Source of the DNA: Rhynochetos jubatus
Lineage: Eukaryota > Chordata > Aves > Eurypygiformes > Rhynochetidae
Assembly (NCBI GenBank): GCA_027574665.1
Contig: CM050648.1
Coordinates: 139,624,175 to 139,688,174, forward strand
Direction of reading: 5' to 3'
Length of the DNA: 64,000 nt
Shown here: positions 1 through 15,100 of the stretch, piece after piece
Numbering within the stretch: the first letter of the stretch is position 1
How the letters are laid out: every line of letters begins with the position of its first letter
Made by a program: the position numbers and the translations under genes
The notes under the pieces: model-generated
The model's input: only the letters and a program-made list of their open reading frames with translations
Databases searched by the model: none
Told to the model about the DNA's origin: nothing

Positions 1-527
1 CACAATGTTTCTCGTGCTTTTTGTGCACTTGGTTAGGAGGTAAGAGGCGGGTGCGGTCTGTGTGCTACATGTATTGCTTTTTAAAGTGAGCCGTATTTCA
101 TCATGATGGACTGTGGCGTTTGTAGCAGGTATTTGTCATGATAGAAAACCCTACCAAGTCAAACATCAGGCCTTTGATACATAGAAGCTTTAACTGTACA
201 TAGAAATAGTCAGAATAGACTTTTCCTCACCCTTCCCTCCCTCTTTTCTGTTGAAAGTGAATTGCTGAACTTTTATGCTTTTTTTTTTTTTCTTTCCTGC
301 AAAGACTTCAAAATTTCTGTTATAACTCATTGAGCTTCACAGCAAGATTAAAAGCTAACATTTGCTATGGTCATAGACAATGGTTGTTGGAATGAGTCAA
401 TTGTCAAAGAAAAGTAGCATAGTTCATAAACATAAAAGTTCTGTGATATTGTATATAAGTGTCCACAAAAGACGAATGGCTTGAGGATAGTAGAAACGTC
501 TTAACAGCCTGAATCAATTTTTCTTAG
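1..527 (+). other. HIF1A: HIF1A intron, 3' part (upstream end outside window)
   Basis: This stretch lies before the first recognisable HIF1A exon and ends in a TTCTTAG acceptor at 521-527. It holds a short T run near 280-291 and no open frame resembling HIF1A. I read it as the 3' part of the intron before the antepenultimate coding exon. The rest of the gene lies to the left of the window. Confidence 0.85.
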
Positions 528-3735
<3,208 letters not shown>

Positions 3736-4970
3736 GCTTTCACAATACTTGTTCCTTTTTTGGACACTGGTGAATCATCACCTAAAGCAGTCTATTTATA
3801 TTTTCTATATCTGATTTTAGAAGCCTGGCTACAGTACTGCACTAATTCAGTTAGTTCAGTTTTGATCCCCTTTCTACTTATTTTGACAGTCTTTTTAATA
3901 TGTTCTTTATGTAACAATAACTCAAACTATAGTGCATTTTTATAATTCTTTGGTACATACATACACTTTTAAGTCCATTACATTTAAAACACACTTGCAA
4001 TAGCAGCTTTGAAATATGCACCTGATTTTAAAAAAGTATTTATTTTTTGGCTGGGGAGTTGGTCACCAAAACTTATCCTTAGTAAAATGTCAACACAGGA
4101 AAAACTGGCAATACTTCCATCCTGCTCTTCATAGGTAGTTGGAAGACTTGTGCTCTCTTACTCTTTACGTTCAAGTAAGTTTTTTATTTTAATAGTTTTT
4201 ATAAGAAACAACAATGCTTTGCAGCAGTGCATTGTAGCCACAATCGCACAATATATTTTCTTAAAAAATACCAGCAGTTCCTCATGCAATATATTCTGCA
4301 TTTATAAAAACTAGTTTTTAAGAAGAATCTTCTTTTGTTTGCCTATGAAATCATGTTAAAACCTGGATTATGTCATTATTTTAGTCATGTTGTAATATAA
4401 ATTGTTCTTAAATGCTGTCTTACGCTTTTGACTTAAATGAGTGTGGGTTAGTCAAAGGAAAGGCTTTACCTGGAAAGGGCTAGCAGCATTTTATTTGGAT
4501 ACGTTCTCAGTTTAGAGAGTTTGATGTTCTTAAAGTAGTCACTTTGCCAGCTTAAAAAAAAAAAAAATCCCTACCTGTAGTTGTTGAAGTTAATGCTAAT
4601 ATTGTGTATGATCTTAAATCTAAATGTTCAGCTTACCCTGTGTGGTATAGGTGATATTTCAAGCAGATTGTAAAACATCTTGCATTGTTAGCAAAGTTTT
4701 ATCTAGTACTTCATTGAGTTGCTCAATATTTTGATGTTTTGGTTTTATGCACCTTGTTGCTATTAACATCCGTATGTTTTCATGTAGATTTCAATAACTT
4801 GAATATATTTAGAAGCCTTTTTATTTAGAAATATATAGTTGTCACAAACATCTTATTTTCCTATATGTACTGTACAAAACCTTCATTCACTCATTCTTTT
4901 GCTCTTTGTGGTTGGATCTAACACTAACTGTATTGTTTTCTTACATCAATAAACTATATGTGGACCAGGC
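3736..4970 (+). other. HIF1A: HIF1A 3'UTR
   Basis: About 1.2 kb of AU-rich sequence follows the stop codon. Many stretches match the mammalian HIF1A 3'UTR as I remember it, including the segments near 3786-3840, 4255-4315 and 4900-4950. It ends close to AATAAA at 4948-4953. Several ATTTA-type and TTTATT motifs are present, consistent with regulation of mRNA stability. The exact cleavage site is inferred. Confidence 0.88.
4948..4953 (+). terminator. HIF1A: HIF1A poly(A) signal AATAAA
   Basis: A canonical hexamer at the end of the conserved 3'UTR block. Conservation with mammals, as I remember it, fades shortly after this point. Confidence 0.85.
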
Positions 4971-7900
4971 CCCCTTGGGGAGTGTGTTATCTGAGAGAAA
5001 TGAGATAATTTATATTTTTGTTAGTGGTTATTGTTCATCCGTGTTCCCTTTTTAACTTAGAGTTGATTGGAAATCACTGCTTCCTTATTTTGATTGTAAC
5101 ATCCGCGTTAATTATTGAGCCTATTCAGTACTGAAGTCTCCTAGACAGTGTTGTACGACCGCTCGCCAAAGATGTCCAATTTTTAAAGCTGTTATCACAC
5201 CAGTTAGCAAACTTGAAAGTGAGGAGACAGTGTATTTGTGTTACTTTAGAGTGGAAACATTCTTCTTCAAAAACAGCTTAAAGACTTGTGTCTGGAAGCT
5301 TTATCAAGGTAACACTGGAAAGCAGGAAAGTGAAATTCAAGTGATCAGTTAAAGATGGATTTTTATCACTAAACTGCACGATTAAAAATTAAGCTGGTAC
5401 TTGATGTTCTTGTTCTACACTCTTGTGCTGTCAACTTGGTAACTTTGACTAGGTGACTTTTCTCATTGTGCTGTCATAAAACACGATGCTACCGATACAA
5501 CCTTGTAGTGTGCAAATGTAGTCAGGATACTCTCTGCGTTCTTCAAACTATGTTAAGAAAACTTAGCTCAGTGTTGGAATATCAAATGTGGAGTGCCACA
5601 AGAATTTTGGGTTTATTTTGGAAACTTTGGTTCCATTGGACTCTTGAGTCTTTTGAAATGAGCATAATGGTGTATATAAGCTTAACCTGTTTGCTAAGAT
5701 AACTGTTACTGTTTCACTGAAATGAGCACTTTTCAAACTGATATAACTGTATGTAGATGGAGACTATTAGCTACCAACTATAAACAAATGAGGCACTGGT
5801 GCCAGAAAACATTTTCACCGTTAAAGTTTGAGTAAAAGTCGCACAAAGAGGAGAAAGCGTGTAGGTGCACTAAGCTATAGCTGAAGCTTCATGAGGAGAA
5901 CACTTGAACATACACACCTGTTACTGAACAGTGAAGATTTTTAATGCAGCCTTTAAGCCTACAAAGCTTACAGAGTTCTCCGGGCAAAAGCAGCAGAGGT
6001 ACTGCCTGCCTGCTGCGTGAGAGATTTCTTGGATGGCATTCTTTCAGTGGCATCTCCTTGGTCAGCAGTTAAAAGGTTTAATAGTGAAGGTGCTAAAGGC
6101 TTAGGTAAAGCACCAGCTGGTAGGGTCATCCCTTATGGTTAGCTCTGCAGGGATTGATGTGGCGCTTCTGTGAGGCGGTGAGGAGAGTCGTGTAGACACG
6201 TGGAAGGTACAGGCGGGTTCTGCTTTTCTTACTGCCCCAGCCAGCTTTGAGCTGGCCTGGTGGGTTATCCCTTTTCAACTCCCCAGAGAAACTTCATTAC
6301 CTTCCTGCTTGATGATCTGCTACTGTCTTGACCTTATTTTGGAGGAGACTGACCTGTTTGGATCTGTCAGTTCCTCTTTAAAAGGGCAGTAAATTTTCCT
6401 AGACAAAACTCCATGTTAAAAGGAGGAGGAAAACTTAAGTGACCCATGATTTACGAGATTGCTGGAAACATTTCTGGTCATAATGAAAGCAGCTGCGGAA
6501 TTAAAGGAGCCATGTTTTATCCAAGAATCTTCCCAACTTTCACATTTATTTACTGCACACAGTAAGGCCTAGCATTTTGTTTACTGTCCTGGAAAAAGTG
6601 ACTGAAACAAGCAGTCAGTGGAATGACTGCAGTAGCTGGATGGGTTTACTCTAGGGGGAAGAAACCCCTGAACACTGAAGAAAGCATGGAAAAGTAACAG
6701 TAATTGCTCTAGCCTTGTGGGAACTTTGCTAAACGCAGATGTGAGTTCGCAAAATCTAGAAGTACAACTTTTATCCTTTTGTTTTACTGCTGTTTGTGGG
6801 TTTTTCTTTTTGCATTAGGCTCTAGGAATACGCAGCCTGATTCTAAACCTACTTTGATGGGCGAGCTTCTAGAATACATTGCCTTCTAAATGTTTTGTTA
6901 GTGACTGAGTCATTTCTTTGCTGACTTGCTACTTTTTAAAATGAGACTGTTTATTCCTGGACAGTAGTAAAGAAGCAAACTGTAGGTAGATACAGTGTTT
7001 CCTTCTGCACCTGAAACATGGTAGATCATGTGGGAAGGAAGAACTGATGGAATAACAAAGTTAGCTTCCAGAAGGTTCTTGTGACTACAACAGTGGTGAG
7101 CCATGCCTTCTTCATGGCATGGCACAAGTATTACATTTACATGTGGATTGTAATTCAGGTTTTAATCAACAACCATGATGGCTTTGTTAAAAGGTAAAGG
7201 AATTTTAAAACTACTATTTGTGATAACATTTGTTCCTTAACCTGAACATAGTTCTGATTAACTGATTTCATGGGAGTGACAGCTGCAGTTAAGTGTTGTC
7301 CAGTAACTTGATCTCAGATGGAGTATACTGAGTAAATTAAGGTAGCCTGGAGTCCAAAGTACACCTTTCTCGTGTACCTTCCCCCATGTGGCGAGATAGG
7401 CTTGGACTGTGTTGATGCCGGAAAACCTTTGGGTGAAACCATTAAGTTTCCTGTGTGTCGGGGTACACACATTAAGCTCACCCTAAGTAATTATTGAATT
7501 TAAAAAATCAGATTAAGGCCAGAAAGAACAATTAAAACTTTACACATAATGTTGGTGATGATTTAAAGGCTTCACAGCTTATTTTGGATTAATTGATCAG
7601 CTTTTCTTCCAATGAGATTAAAACAACTGCAGGCTTAAAAAAGTCTGATCACAGGTTAAACTACTGCATATTTAATAATATTTTTTTTCATTATTTAAAA
7701 AGCTGTTTTGTTTAACAGCTAAGCCATGGTAGCTAAAGGCAGAAACTCGGGCTCTTTCACCAGTATCTGTTGGCAAGCTTCCTCCTCCGTTACGCTGCTG
7801 AATGACATTTCCTTTGAGGAAGTGTGTTGTAGAAGCTGAGAGTTGGGAGTACCCTACCAGGGGCAACCAGGCTGGACCTGCCTGAGGTCAACCATCTGTT

Positions 7901-10734
7901 CCCCATCCCTGCTGATTAGCTGCTACTGAACAGAACACACATCTCACTCGGATGTCACTGCACTTACGCACATTATTCAAACTGTAATTGTTCAGCATGA
8001 AAATAAACCTTTCACAGGTCAGGAGTACTTGGTAGGAAGTAAATTTTCATAGGAATTCCTGTGAGTTGGGTATCCAGCTTTAATTAAAAATACCTTAAGT
8101 AGGCACTTGACTTCCTGGAAAGCTCCATTCTCAAGAACTCTGATTTTTGACCCAAATCCTAGAAATGGGTTGTCATTTTCTTTCTGCTTCCCTGTTTACC
8201 TTGAGCAAGGCTTGCCAAGTTACCAAAAAGTGAGTTTGCTACTGGATTTATACAGTATGGTAGATTTTGTGAATAATAGCAGTATTCTCTCATGAAGAAG
8301 TGGTATATTTTAAAGGAATTCTTTTTTGGAACCAAGTACAACCTATTGCAATTGGTATCTCTTGAAACATTTTGACATACTTGTGACTGTATTTCTTTTT
8401 GATTGTGTAACAGTATAAAATTCAATAAAAGAGAGGGTTTGTTTCTAATTTGTGGTATCTGTGATCTTTATGTTCATCCATTACCCCTGTTCTAAAAGAT
8501 CGAAATGGGAAAAAACCCTTTTAAAAGTGAACTGCATAAACACTATGCAGCATAACTAAAACTCCGTGCATGTTTGAGGTCTGACTGACCTGATACTGCA
8601 GTCAGCAGCTTTGACACTAAGCACACATGTGGTCTGTTTTCCAAAAGCATTTATAAATTGTGAATCCTGTTCACCTTAGACACAGTGGTTATCCCACCTG
8701 AATTACATAGACTACACGTGTGAACAAAAGAGATTAAGCACACAATTGAACAAGTCAGACATTAGGGATGGTGTAGGTTTTCCTGCGGGAAGCTCAGGAG
8801 AGAAGGGAACAACAGCTAGGGAGCCAAAAGGACAGAGAAAGTTCATGAAACCACTGAGTAATCACATCAAGAATGCCCTTTGTAACAAAGCAAACTAGTT
8901 TGAATCCAGGACGTTGTCTCCAGGTGATTTCAGTTGCTCAGTACATGCAAATAACTTCAGAAGAACTGGTGACTTGCTGTTTTGTTAGATCAATACCACT
9001 TCCTATTGCACAGATTAAAAACCTTTTGCAACGTTTTCGCTTGGTTGGGAAGTCTGAAAGCAGAAGGCTTGTGCAAGTGCTGTCACAGTCAAGTATGATC
9101 CTGTTACTTGGTGTCAGCGATATGTTTGTACATACAGAAGGTTTGAATATGCTGTTTAATAAAATATATCCATGAGAATCCATTAAAATATTTATTTTTG
9201 TTTTCAGTTTGAAAATATGTCTAAATACAATCATACAAGGTATATTTAAAAAAATATCTTGCCCCATGTGCCACTTATTGATGTCTGTGCAGATAAATGG
9301 GGTTTTAACTTGAAACTTACAAGCTGTGAATTAATAGGGCAAACAAGGACTTCATCCTTTTCTTTAGAAGTTAAATAAGAATACGAAAAAAGAAAGTAAC
9401 CAGCACACTCCTCCTTAGATCATAGGATTTTTTTAAAATTCTTTTTAGTTTGCAAGGCAATCTAGCCATCAGAATGTACTAAAGAAAACTGAAGGAGCAC
9501 TAGATGAAAACTCAATTTATCAAGAGTATTAATTAGTCTAAAAATTACAGACAGTTAAAAATAACACAGTATTTCACTGTATACACCACAAAGGGGAATT
9601 CTACAAAGAGACCCCTTTTTTTTATTATTATTCTGCATTTTCATTCTTTACACTGTAGCCAAACTTTCTGCAAGGAAAGACTTGGCGCATGCCAACATAC
9701 GGGCCCTACAGTCACATCCTCACTACATCTTACGTCATCTTACACAATGAAAGCGTCACGACACGCAGCCCCATCTGCCTTAGGAAAAACAAATTTCCAT
9801 CTAGTGTTTCTGGATACACCATCTCTGAGAAATGACAACACTCAAAATATAAAAAAATAAACAGAAAACACACTCCAGCCTTACAAATTTGATATCACTC
9901 CAGAGCCAAGCTCCTCCATTCCTTTTAAATGAAGGGATGACTCCTGTAAGTAAGTAGGGCTTGACTTGACCTATAAGTAATGACCAACTCGCTCCATGAC
10001 ATGTCAATTATTAACTTGCTTATGCTTTGAACCCTTAAGGCCATTGAGGGGGGTGTGTGTGTACCTTATAACTGTTTGCCCAACAGCGTTGGCATTCTGT
10101 TTCAAAATCAGTACAATCTGTTGAAGACAGGTGCACACATTGGAGGAACCAGGTCACTGCCCTATGTCTCTAAATGTGAATTGAAATGATAGATGAAAAT
10201 GTAAAGCCAGCCCAAAGGTCAGCAGGTGCAGCTCTCCCCTTGCAGCTGCTAAAACCTGCCCAGTTCATATGTAACGGCTCTGCTAATGCTTCTGTTCCTG
10301 TAATCAATGACAGTGGCAATCAGTGGTGCTCAAAGCCAACAGCTGTTCAGCTGGTGGCCAGTCATTTCCCGCTCATCTATAAAGGCGGCTAAGGGTTGGA
10401 TTCCAGCAACCTTCTCAGAAATATAATGAATAAGGAAAGATGCTTTTGTGCCTGGAGCATTGTGGAAGCTACTGCCGTTGTAGGAGCTGACAGCTTGAAG
10501 CGCGCCCGCCTAGTTTAAGGAGCGACCTTTGGATCAATTAGTTGATGCTAAAGGTGAATTGGAGAACACATCACGGTACCAGTCAGCAGAATTTAAAACC
10601 CATTTTGCAGTACGTGGTTATCTGAGAAAGCGAACTGGGTATTTTTAACCTGGTCACAGTGTGAAACTCCTGCAGGTTCAAATACCCCAAGGGCAGCACG
10701 CGCACCATCCCGTTGCGTATTGCCTACTTTTTCT
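4971..10734. other. HIF1A-SNAPC1 intergenic region, no gene recognised
   Basis: About 5.8 kb of AT-rich single-copy-looking DNA. Open frames are short and show no recognised domain. The longest (8873-9175, plus, and 8938-9267, minus) overlap on opposite strands and look random. Two AATAAA hexamers occur (8424-8429 and 9158-9163); the first has a GT-rich stretch after it. I recognise no CR1 or other repeat here. Confidence 0.7.
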
Positions 10735-11973
10735 CCATCCCGTTTTTCATCCGCTGAGGTTCCCCCCGCGCCGGGGCAATCTCCCACGAGCCGAGTTCGC
10801 AGCCCCCTCTACCCCCACGGATGCGGGAGCATCCCGGCGCTCCCCTGCCAAGCGTAGGGGACCCGCTCTCCAGCGCAGGTGCTGCCGCCGCTGCCCAGCC
10901 CCGCGGAGGCGCTTCCACCCGCAGGCGCCGGTCAAGACAGAGTCCCGGCTCTAAACCCCTTTAGGAGATGCTGGAGGGCTGCGCCCGGGGAAGACAGCAC
11001 CAAAAACGCTTCCCTCCAGAAAACACCTTGCGATCGCCCCGAGCCGGTGCTCGCTGCCCGCCCGCCCTCCCCGGTACCGCCGGTCCGTACTCACTCGGGG
11101 AGCGGGGGCTCTCCGACGCCAGCGTTCCTCTCCCCAGCCGCCTCGGTAGCTGCTCGCCCCTACGTGCGCGGGGCAGGAGAGTCCCCGCCGCCGGCGAGGC
11201 CGCGCCCACCCCACCGTACGTGCGGCTCGGCAGCCGCGGCCCCCTCCCCGCCCGCCCCGCTCGCCCCGGCCGCCTACGTGTGGCCGTGCATGCGGGCGGC
11301 ACGCCGCTCCTGAGCCCAAAGGGGCGGCCGCCGGATGATCCCCTGCCCGCCGCGCTCGCTCAGGCGGAAACCTGGCTTTCCGCAGCCGGCCCTGCTCCCC
11401 GCCGCCGGCGAGCGGCGCTGGGAGGGGGGCAGCCGCCGAACCGGCCCCCGGCAGCGAGAGGCAGCCGCGGAACGGAGCGGCAAGCAGAAGCCCTTCGCGG
11501 GGCTTGGCCGGCCGGGAGCGTGGCGGCGCGTCACGTCCACACGGCCGGGCGGCGCGGGCGCAGCCGCGGCACCGCCGAGCCCCCCTTCCCCTCAGGAGAC
11601 CCCCGCCGTTCCCGGGCGGGGACAGGCCGCCGAGCTCAATACAGGGTGCTTCTGCGTGCACAGATGCGGGGAACCCACCAGTGTCCCCGGGCTCCCCGGG
11701 ACGTGCCCTACGACGGCGGCGGCTGCCTGGCCGAACCGGCCGGCCGCGCCCTCCCGCCCAAACACCCTCCTGCCCCCGGGCTGCTCCCCAGACTGCGCCC
11801 CAGGGCCGGCCGAGGGATGCGCCGGCCTCTGTGCCTGCCGCGGCGTGGGGCAGAAGGGACAGCCGGCCCCGGGCTGACGGGGTGAGCTCCCGCCACCGCC
11901 GGGACCTCGCCCCAGCGCAGAGGGGCACCGCGTCCCTCCCCCACTGACACGCCAAACTGCAGCTCCGAGCAGC

Positions 11974-11983
11974 GCGCATGCGC
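11974..11983. promoter_or_regulatory. SNAPC1: NRF1-type palindrome GCGCATGCGC
   Basis: A perfect match to the palindromic NRF1 consensus, about 80 bp upstream of the SNAPC1 ATG and inside the CpG island. NRF1 sites of this kind are common in housekeeping promoters. Occupancy is inferred. Confidence 0.6.
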
Positions 11984-12026
11984 GGAGGAGGTGCGCCTGC
12001 GCCGCGGGGCGCTGTGGGGCGGTTGA

Positions 12027-12036
12027 CGCATGCGCG
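12027..12036. promoter_or_regulatory. SNAPC1: second NRF1-type site CGCATGCGCG
   Basis: A second CATGCGC-core site about 50 bp after the first and 27 bp before the SNAPC1 ATG. The pair may mark the core promoter or lie in the 5'UTR. Confidence 0.5.
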
Positions 12037-12062
12037 TGAAGGCGCGGAGCGGCGGCGGCGGG

Positions 12063-12190
12063 ATGAGCGCGGTACCGGGGATGCAGGCGGACTGCGAGGA
12101 GCTGCTCGGCGCTTTCCAGGAGGCTGACACCATCCGCTTTGAGCGCTTCGTAGAGCTGTGGCGGCAGCGCCGCTTCCACACCATCTTCTA
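12063..12190 (+). CDS. SNAPC1: SNAPC1 exon 1 (coding part)
   Basis: Encodes residues 1-42 and two bases of codon 43, beginning MSAVPGMQADCEELL and ending RRFHTIF. The donor is TA|GTGAGT. A tyrosine codon is split across the intron; reading through into the intron gives an apparent stop. Confidence 0.93.
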
Positions 12191-15100
12191 GTGAGTGAGG
12201 AGCCCCAGCCGGCCCGCCTCCCGGCCCGCGCCGCTCCCCGGGCCGCCTCCCTGGCGGCCCGCCCGCTGTGAGCCGTCCTTGGCGGCACCGGTTCGGAAGG
12301 CACCGAGTCCGGCCGCCCTTTCGCGTCTCTGCGCGGTGTTCGGCGGCTGCGCTTTGCCTCGGGGAGTTGGCTTCCCCCTCCCAAAGCCCTCATCTCCCCT
12401 CCGCTGAGCTTGTCCCGCCGTAGCGCGGGGACCTGAAGGGGGGTGTCGGTAGGGCGAGTTGCCCTTCAGGCGTAGTTTTGGAGAGGTTTGCCTGGCTGGC
12501 GTGTAGGTGAACAGCAGGGCAGCCTCGGTCCCTGTGTCACGCTGGAAAACAGTTATTAGTTCAGCTTCTTTTGAACGGTGCGTACGTGACTTGAACGCTG
12601 GTGCTTCAGGGGGTTTGATGCACCTGATAGGAGGTTAAAAATGATCGTAGGGTATTTCATTTTTCACTTAACGTCTAGTTTAATACAAGGAATTGCGTGA
12701 AGTGTTGTGTGAGAGCTTAAGGTCTGGCCATCTTTGAAGGCTTGGTAATGTGTTTTAAAATACCTAAAGCTTATTTCTCCATTTTTTATTTTTCCAAATC
12801 TTGCACTTCATCATTGCTTGCATTAACATGCTTCCTTTTTGTTTAGTGGTAGAATAAGAGCTTTGGAGAGGAATAAGCTCACAAAGAAGACTTTAGAACT
12901 GGCACAGCAGTACTTCTTGCCCCCGTATGCTTTCCAGATTCGAGTTGGTGCTCTGTACCTTTTGTATGGACTCTATAGCACGCAGCTCTGCCAGCCAAAA
13001 CAAAAGGTAATTATTCCTGAGGTTTTATTCTCAAGAGAGATACATGGTATACCTCTGTCTACTTTGCCATCATAAATGAGTAGGGCATTTCCTCTCACTT
13101 TCCTAAAATAAACAACATTTAGGACCAGGTGGTCCCTTTGGAAAAGGCAGCCTTTCAAACACCTTTAGGTTTGAGAAATTAAGTGCTGGTAACTAATGTG
13201 TTGCCTGTGCCTCCTAAATCGTAGCTGCAGTCTCAGAAATCTTGTATGCCAGATAGAAAGCTCTTATCTGTTCAAAACTGAAGATGATTAGCTTTAAGTG
13301 AGAACAGAGAAAGTGCTCGTCAGCTCTGGGGAGAACTCCATTACAGCCCCAGTTATTCCTTAGAACTTCAACAGAATGAAGACTGGCTGAATTATTTCCA
13401 GTTCCTGTTAATCTGAAGTGGAATTTGTAAATGGGTTGAAAGGGTGAATGCCTGTGTGACATGTCTCCTTGACGCTTTTAGGACAGGAGACCAGTGTGAA
13501 GGAGTTGGAAGCTCAGTGCAAGGAGAAGTGTATTGCTTGGAGACTGTGATGTATGTTGTATACATGTGCACAGCCAAGTCCAAATTCTTTAAATAAGAAA
13601 CTGAAGTTTAAGTATTCTACAGTGATGCCATTACATCTCATACCGTAACTTGAAAGCAGTTGATGCCTTTTATGGAGATGAATTTAGGGAATTTTAAACC
13701 CACTGCTATACAGCAACTGTTAAGAGAGCCCAGGAATTAATAAAGAATCACAGAATGGTTTGGGTTGGAAGGGACCTTAAAGACCATCCAGTTCCACCCC
13801 CCCTGCCATGGGCAGGGACACCCTCCACTAGACCAGGTTGCTCCAAGCCTCATCCAGCCTGGCCTTGAACACTTCCAGGGATGGGGCATCCACAGCTTCT
13901 CTGGGCAACCTGTGCCAGTGCTTCACCACCCTCTCCAGGAAGAATTTCTTCCAGATGTCCAATCTAAATCTACCTGCTTTCAATTTAAAGCCAATTTAAA
14001 GAAGCTAAATTAGGTAGAAAATGAAGTGAGCAGAGTACATGGGAGAGGAAGGAAAGGAAGAAGAGAGGGATACTTTTTACTGGCAGCAAATCATGGTATA
14101 AGTATTGTTTCCTCGTCATCTAGTGATCAGGAGTCTCCTAGATGGGTATTGTCTCAGACATCTCAGAATGTGAAGAGTTAACTTTCTCAATTGTTAAAGG
14201 GCTTGTGTTCCATGTCACTTAGTGAAAACAACTGCAGTGAGATTGTTTAACACAACAGTAAAACAAGCTGATCTGTATAACATTTTGATAGTAGTAACAA
14301 ATGTGATAGTAGGACCCTTTCTGTGTTCGTGTGACATGTTATACCCTAGACATCCAAGTACTGCGCATAGTATAACATGATCACAGTAATCGGGTGAATT
14401 TTTTTGTTGAAATATGCAGGTCAGTGTGACAAAATACAGCTGTTTTGTTGCAGATCAGAATTGCACTCAAGGATTGGCCTGAAATCCAGAGATTTCAACA
14501 GGATCTGATAGACTCTCAGCATTATGACGCAGCATACATCTTTAGGACACTACGACTTGCTCGAGCATTTCATTTCACAGCAATGCCAAAGCTAGTGAGT
14601 TACTACATTAATGACTTACCATTTTTAATAAAATATCTTCAGTTTTCAATGGCTGACAGTTCACCAGCACTCATGTATTTAGTTTAGCTTTGAGACTGTG
14701 TTGAAAAGTAGTGTGCTTTTTGTAGCTACGTATGTGATGTAAAGCCTAGAGGATGTTGGAACGTAGCGTGCTCCTCACCTGAAAGTATTTTGTTCTTATT
14801 AAACCTAATGTTCTTATTAGGTTTGAGATGTCTTATAATTTGTGGAAATGTCATACTCTTGAATCTGGTTGCTGGATTAAATTCTTGACTAGGGAATGAT
14901 TTTTGAAAAGTGCTGACTGAGCACTTGACAGTAAAGCTGCATGCTCTTGTTGATGAGATGGTTTTATGCCTTTCAGCATCTCCTGGTGGTTGGATACGCA
15001 GTGAGAATTTGTAGAGGAGGTGCCATTTTATGTTTGCTTTTAGCTTACAAAGCAATGTCTCTTACTTTAGCTGAACTACCAAAGTAAGAAGAAGAAGATT

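Larger units (their letters stand above)
10735..12480. promoter_or_regulatory. SNAPC1: CpG island, SNAPC1 promoter and first exon
   Basis: Composition changes sharply to GC-rich and CpG-dense DNA over about 1.7 kb, ending shortly after SNAPC1 coding exon 1. No TATA box stands just upstream of the ATG, so a dispersed housekeeping-type start is likely. Long open frames on both strands, including one of 480 codons on the minus strand, arise because stop codons are rare in such composition. A divergent transcript is possible but unsupported. The island edges are judged by eye. Confidence 0.88.

Noticed and set aside
8873..9267. Overlapping 100- and 109-codon frames on opposite strands
   Set aside because: No domain, no splice or promoter context, and mutual overlap on both strands. 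They fit chance in AT-rich DNA.
10376..10392. A TATAAAGG box-like sequence upstream of the SNAPC1 island
   Set aside because: It is about 1.7 kb before the ATG with no downstream exon, and the SNAPC1 promoter is of the CpG, TATA-less type.
10660..10700. A GGTTCAAATAC word resembling a tRNA B box
   Set aside because: No A box at the right distance and no acceptor-stem pairing around it, so it is not a tRNA.
10951..12393. A 480-codon minus-strand open frame and several overlapping frames over the SNAPC1 CpG island
   Set aside because: GC-rich DNA lacks stop codons. The products are Arg/Pro/Gly/Ala-rich, overlap on both strands and have no domain. The verified SNAPC1 exon 1 lies within.
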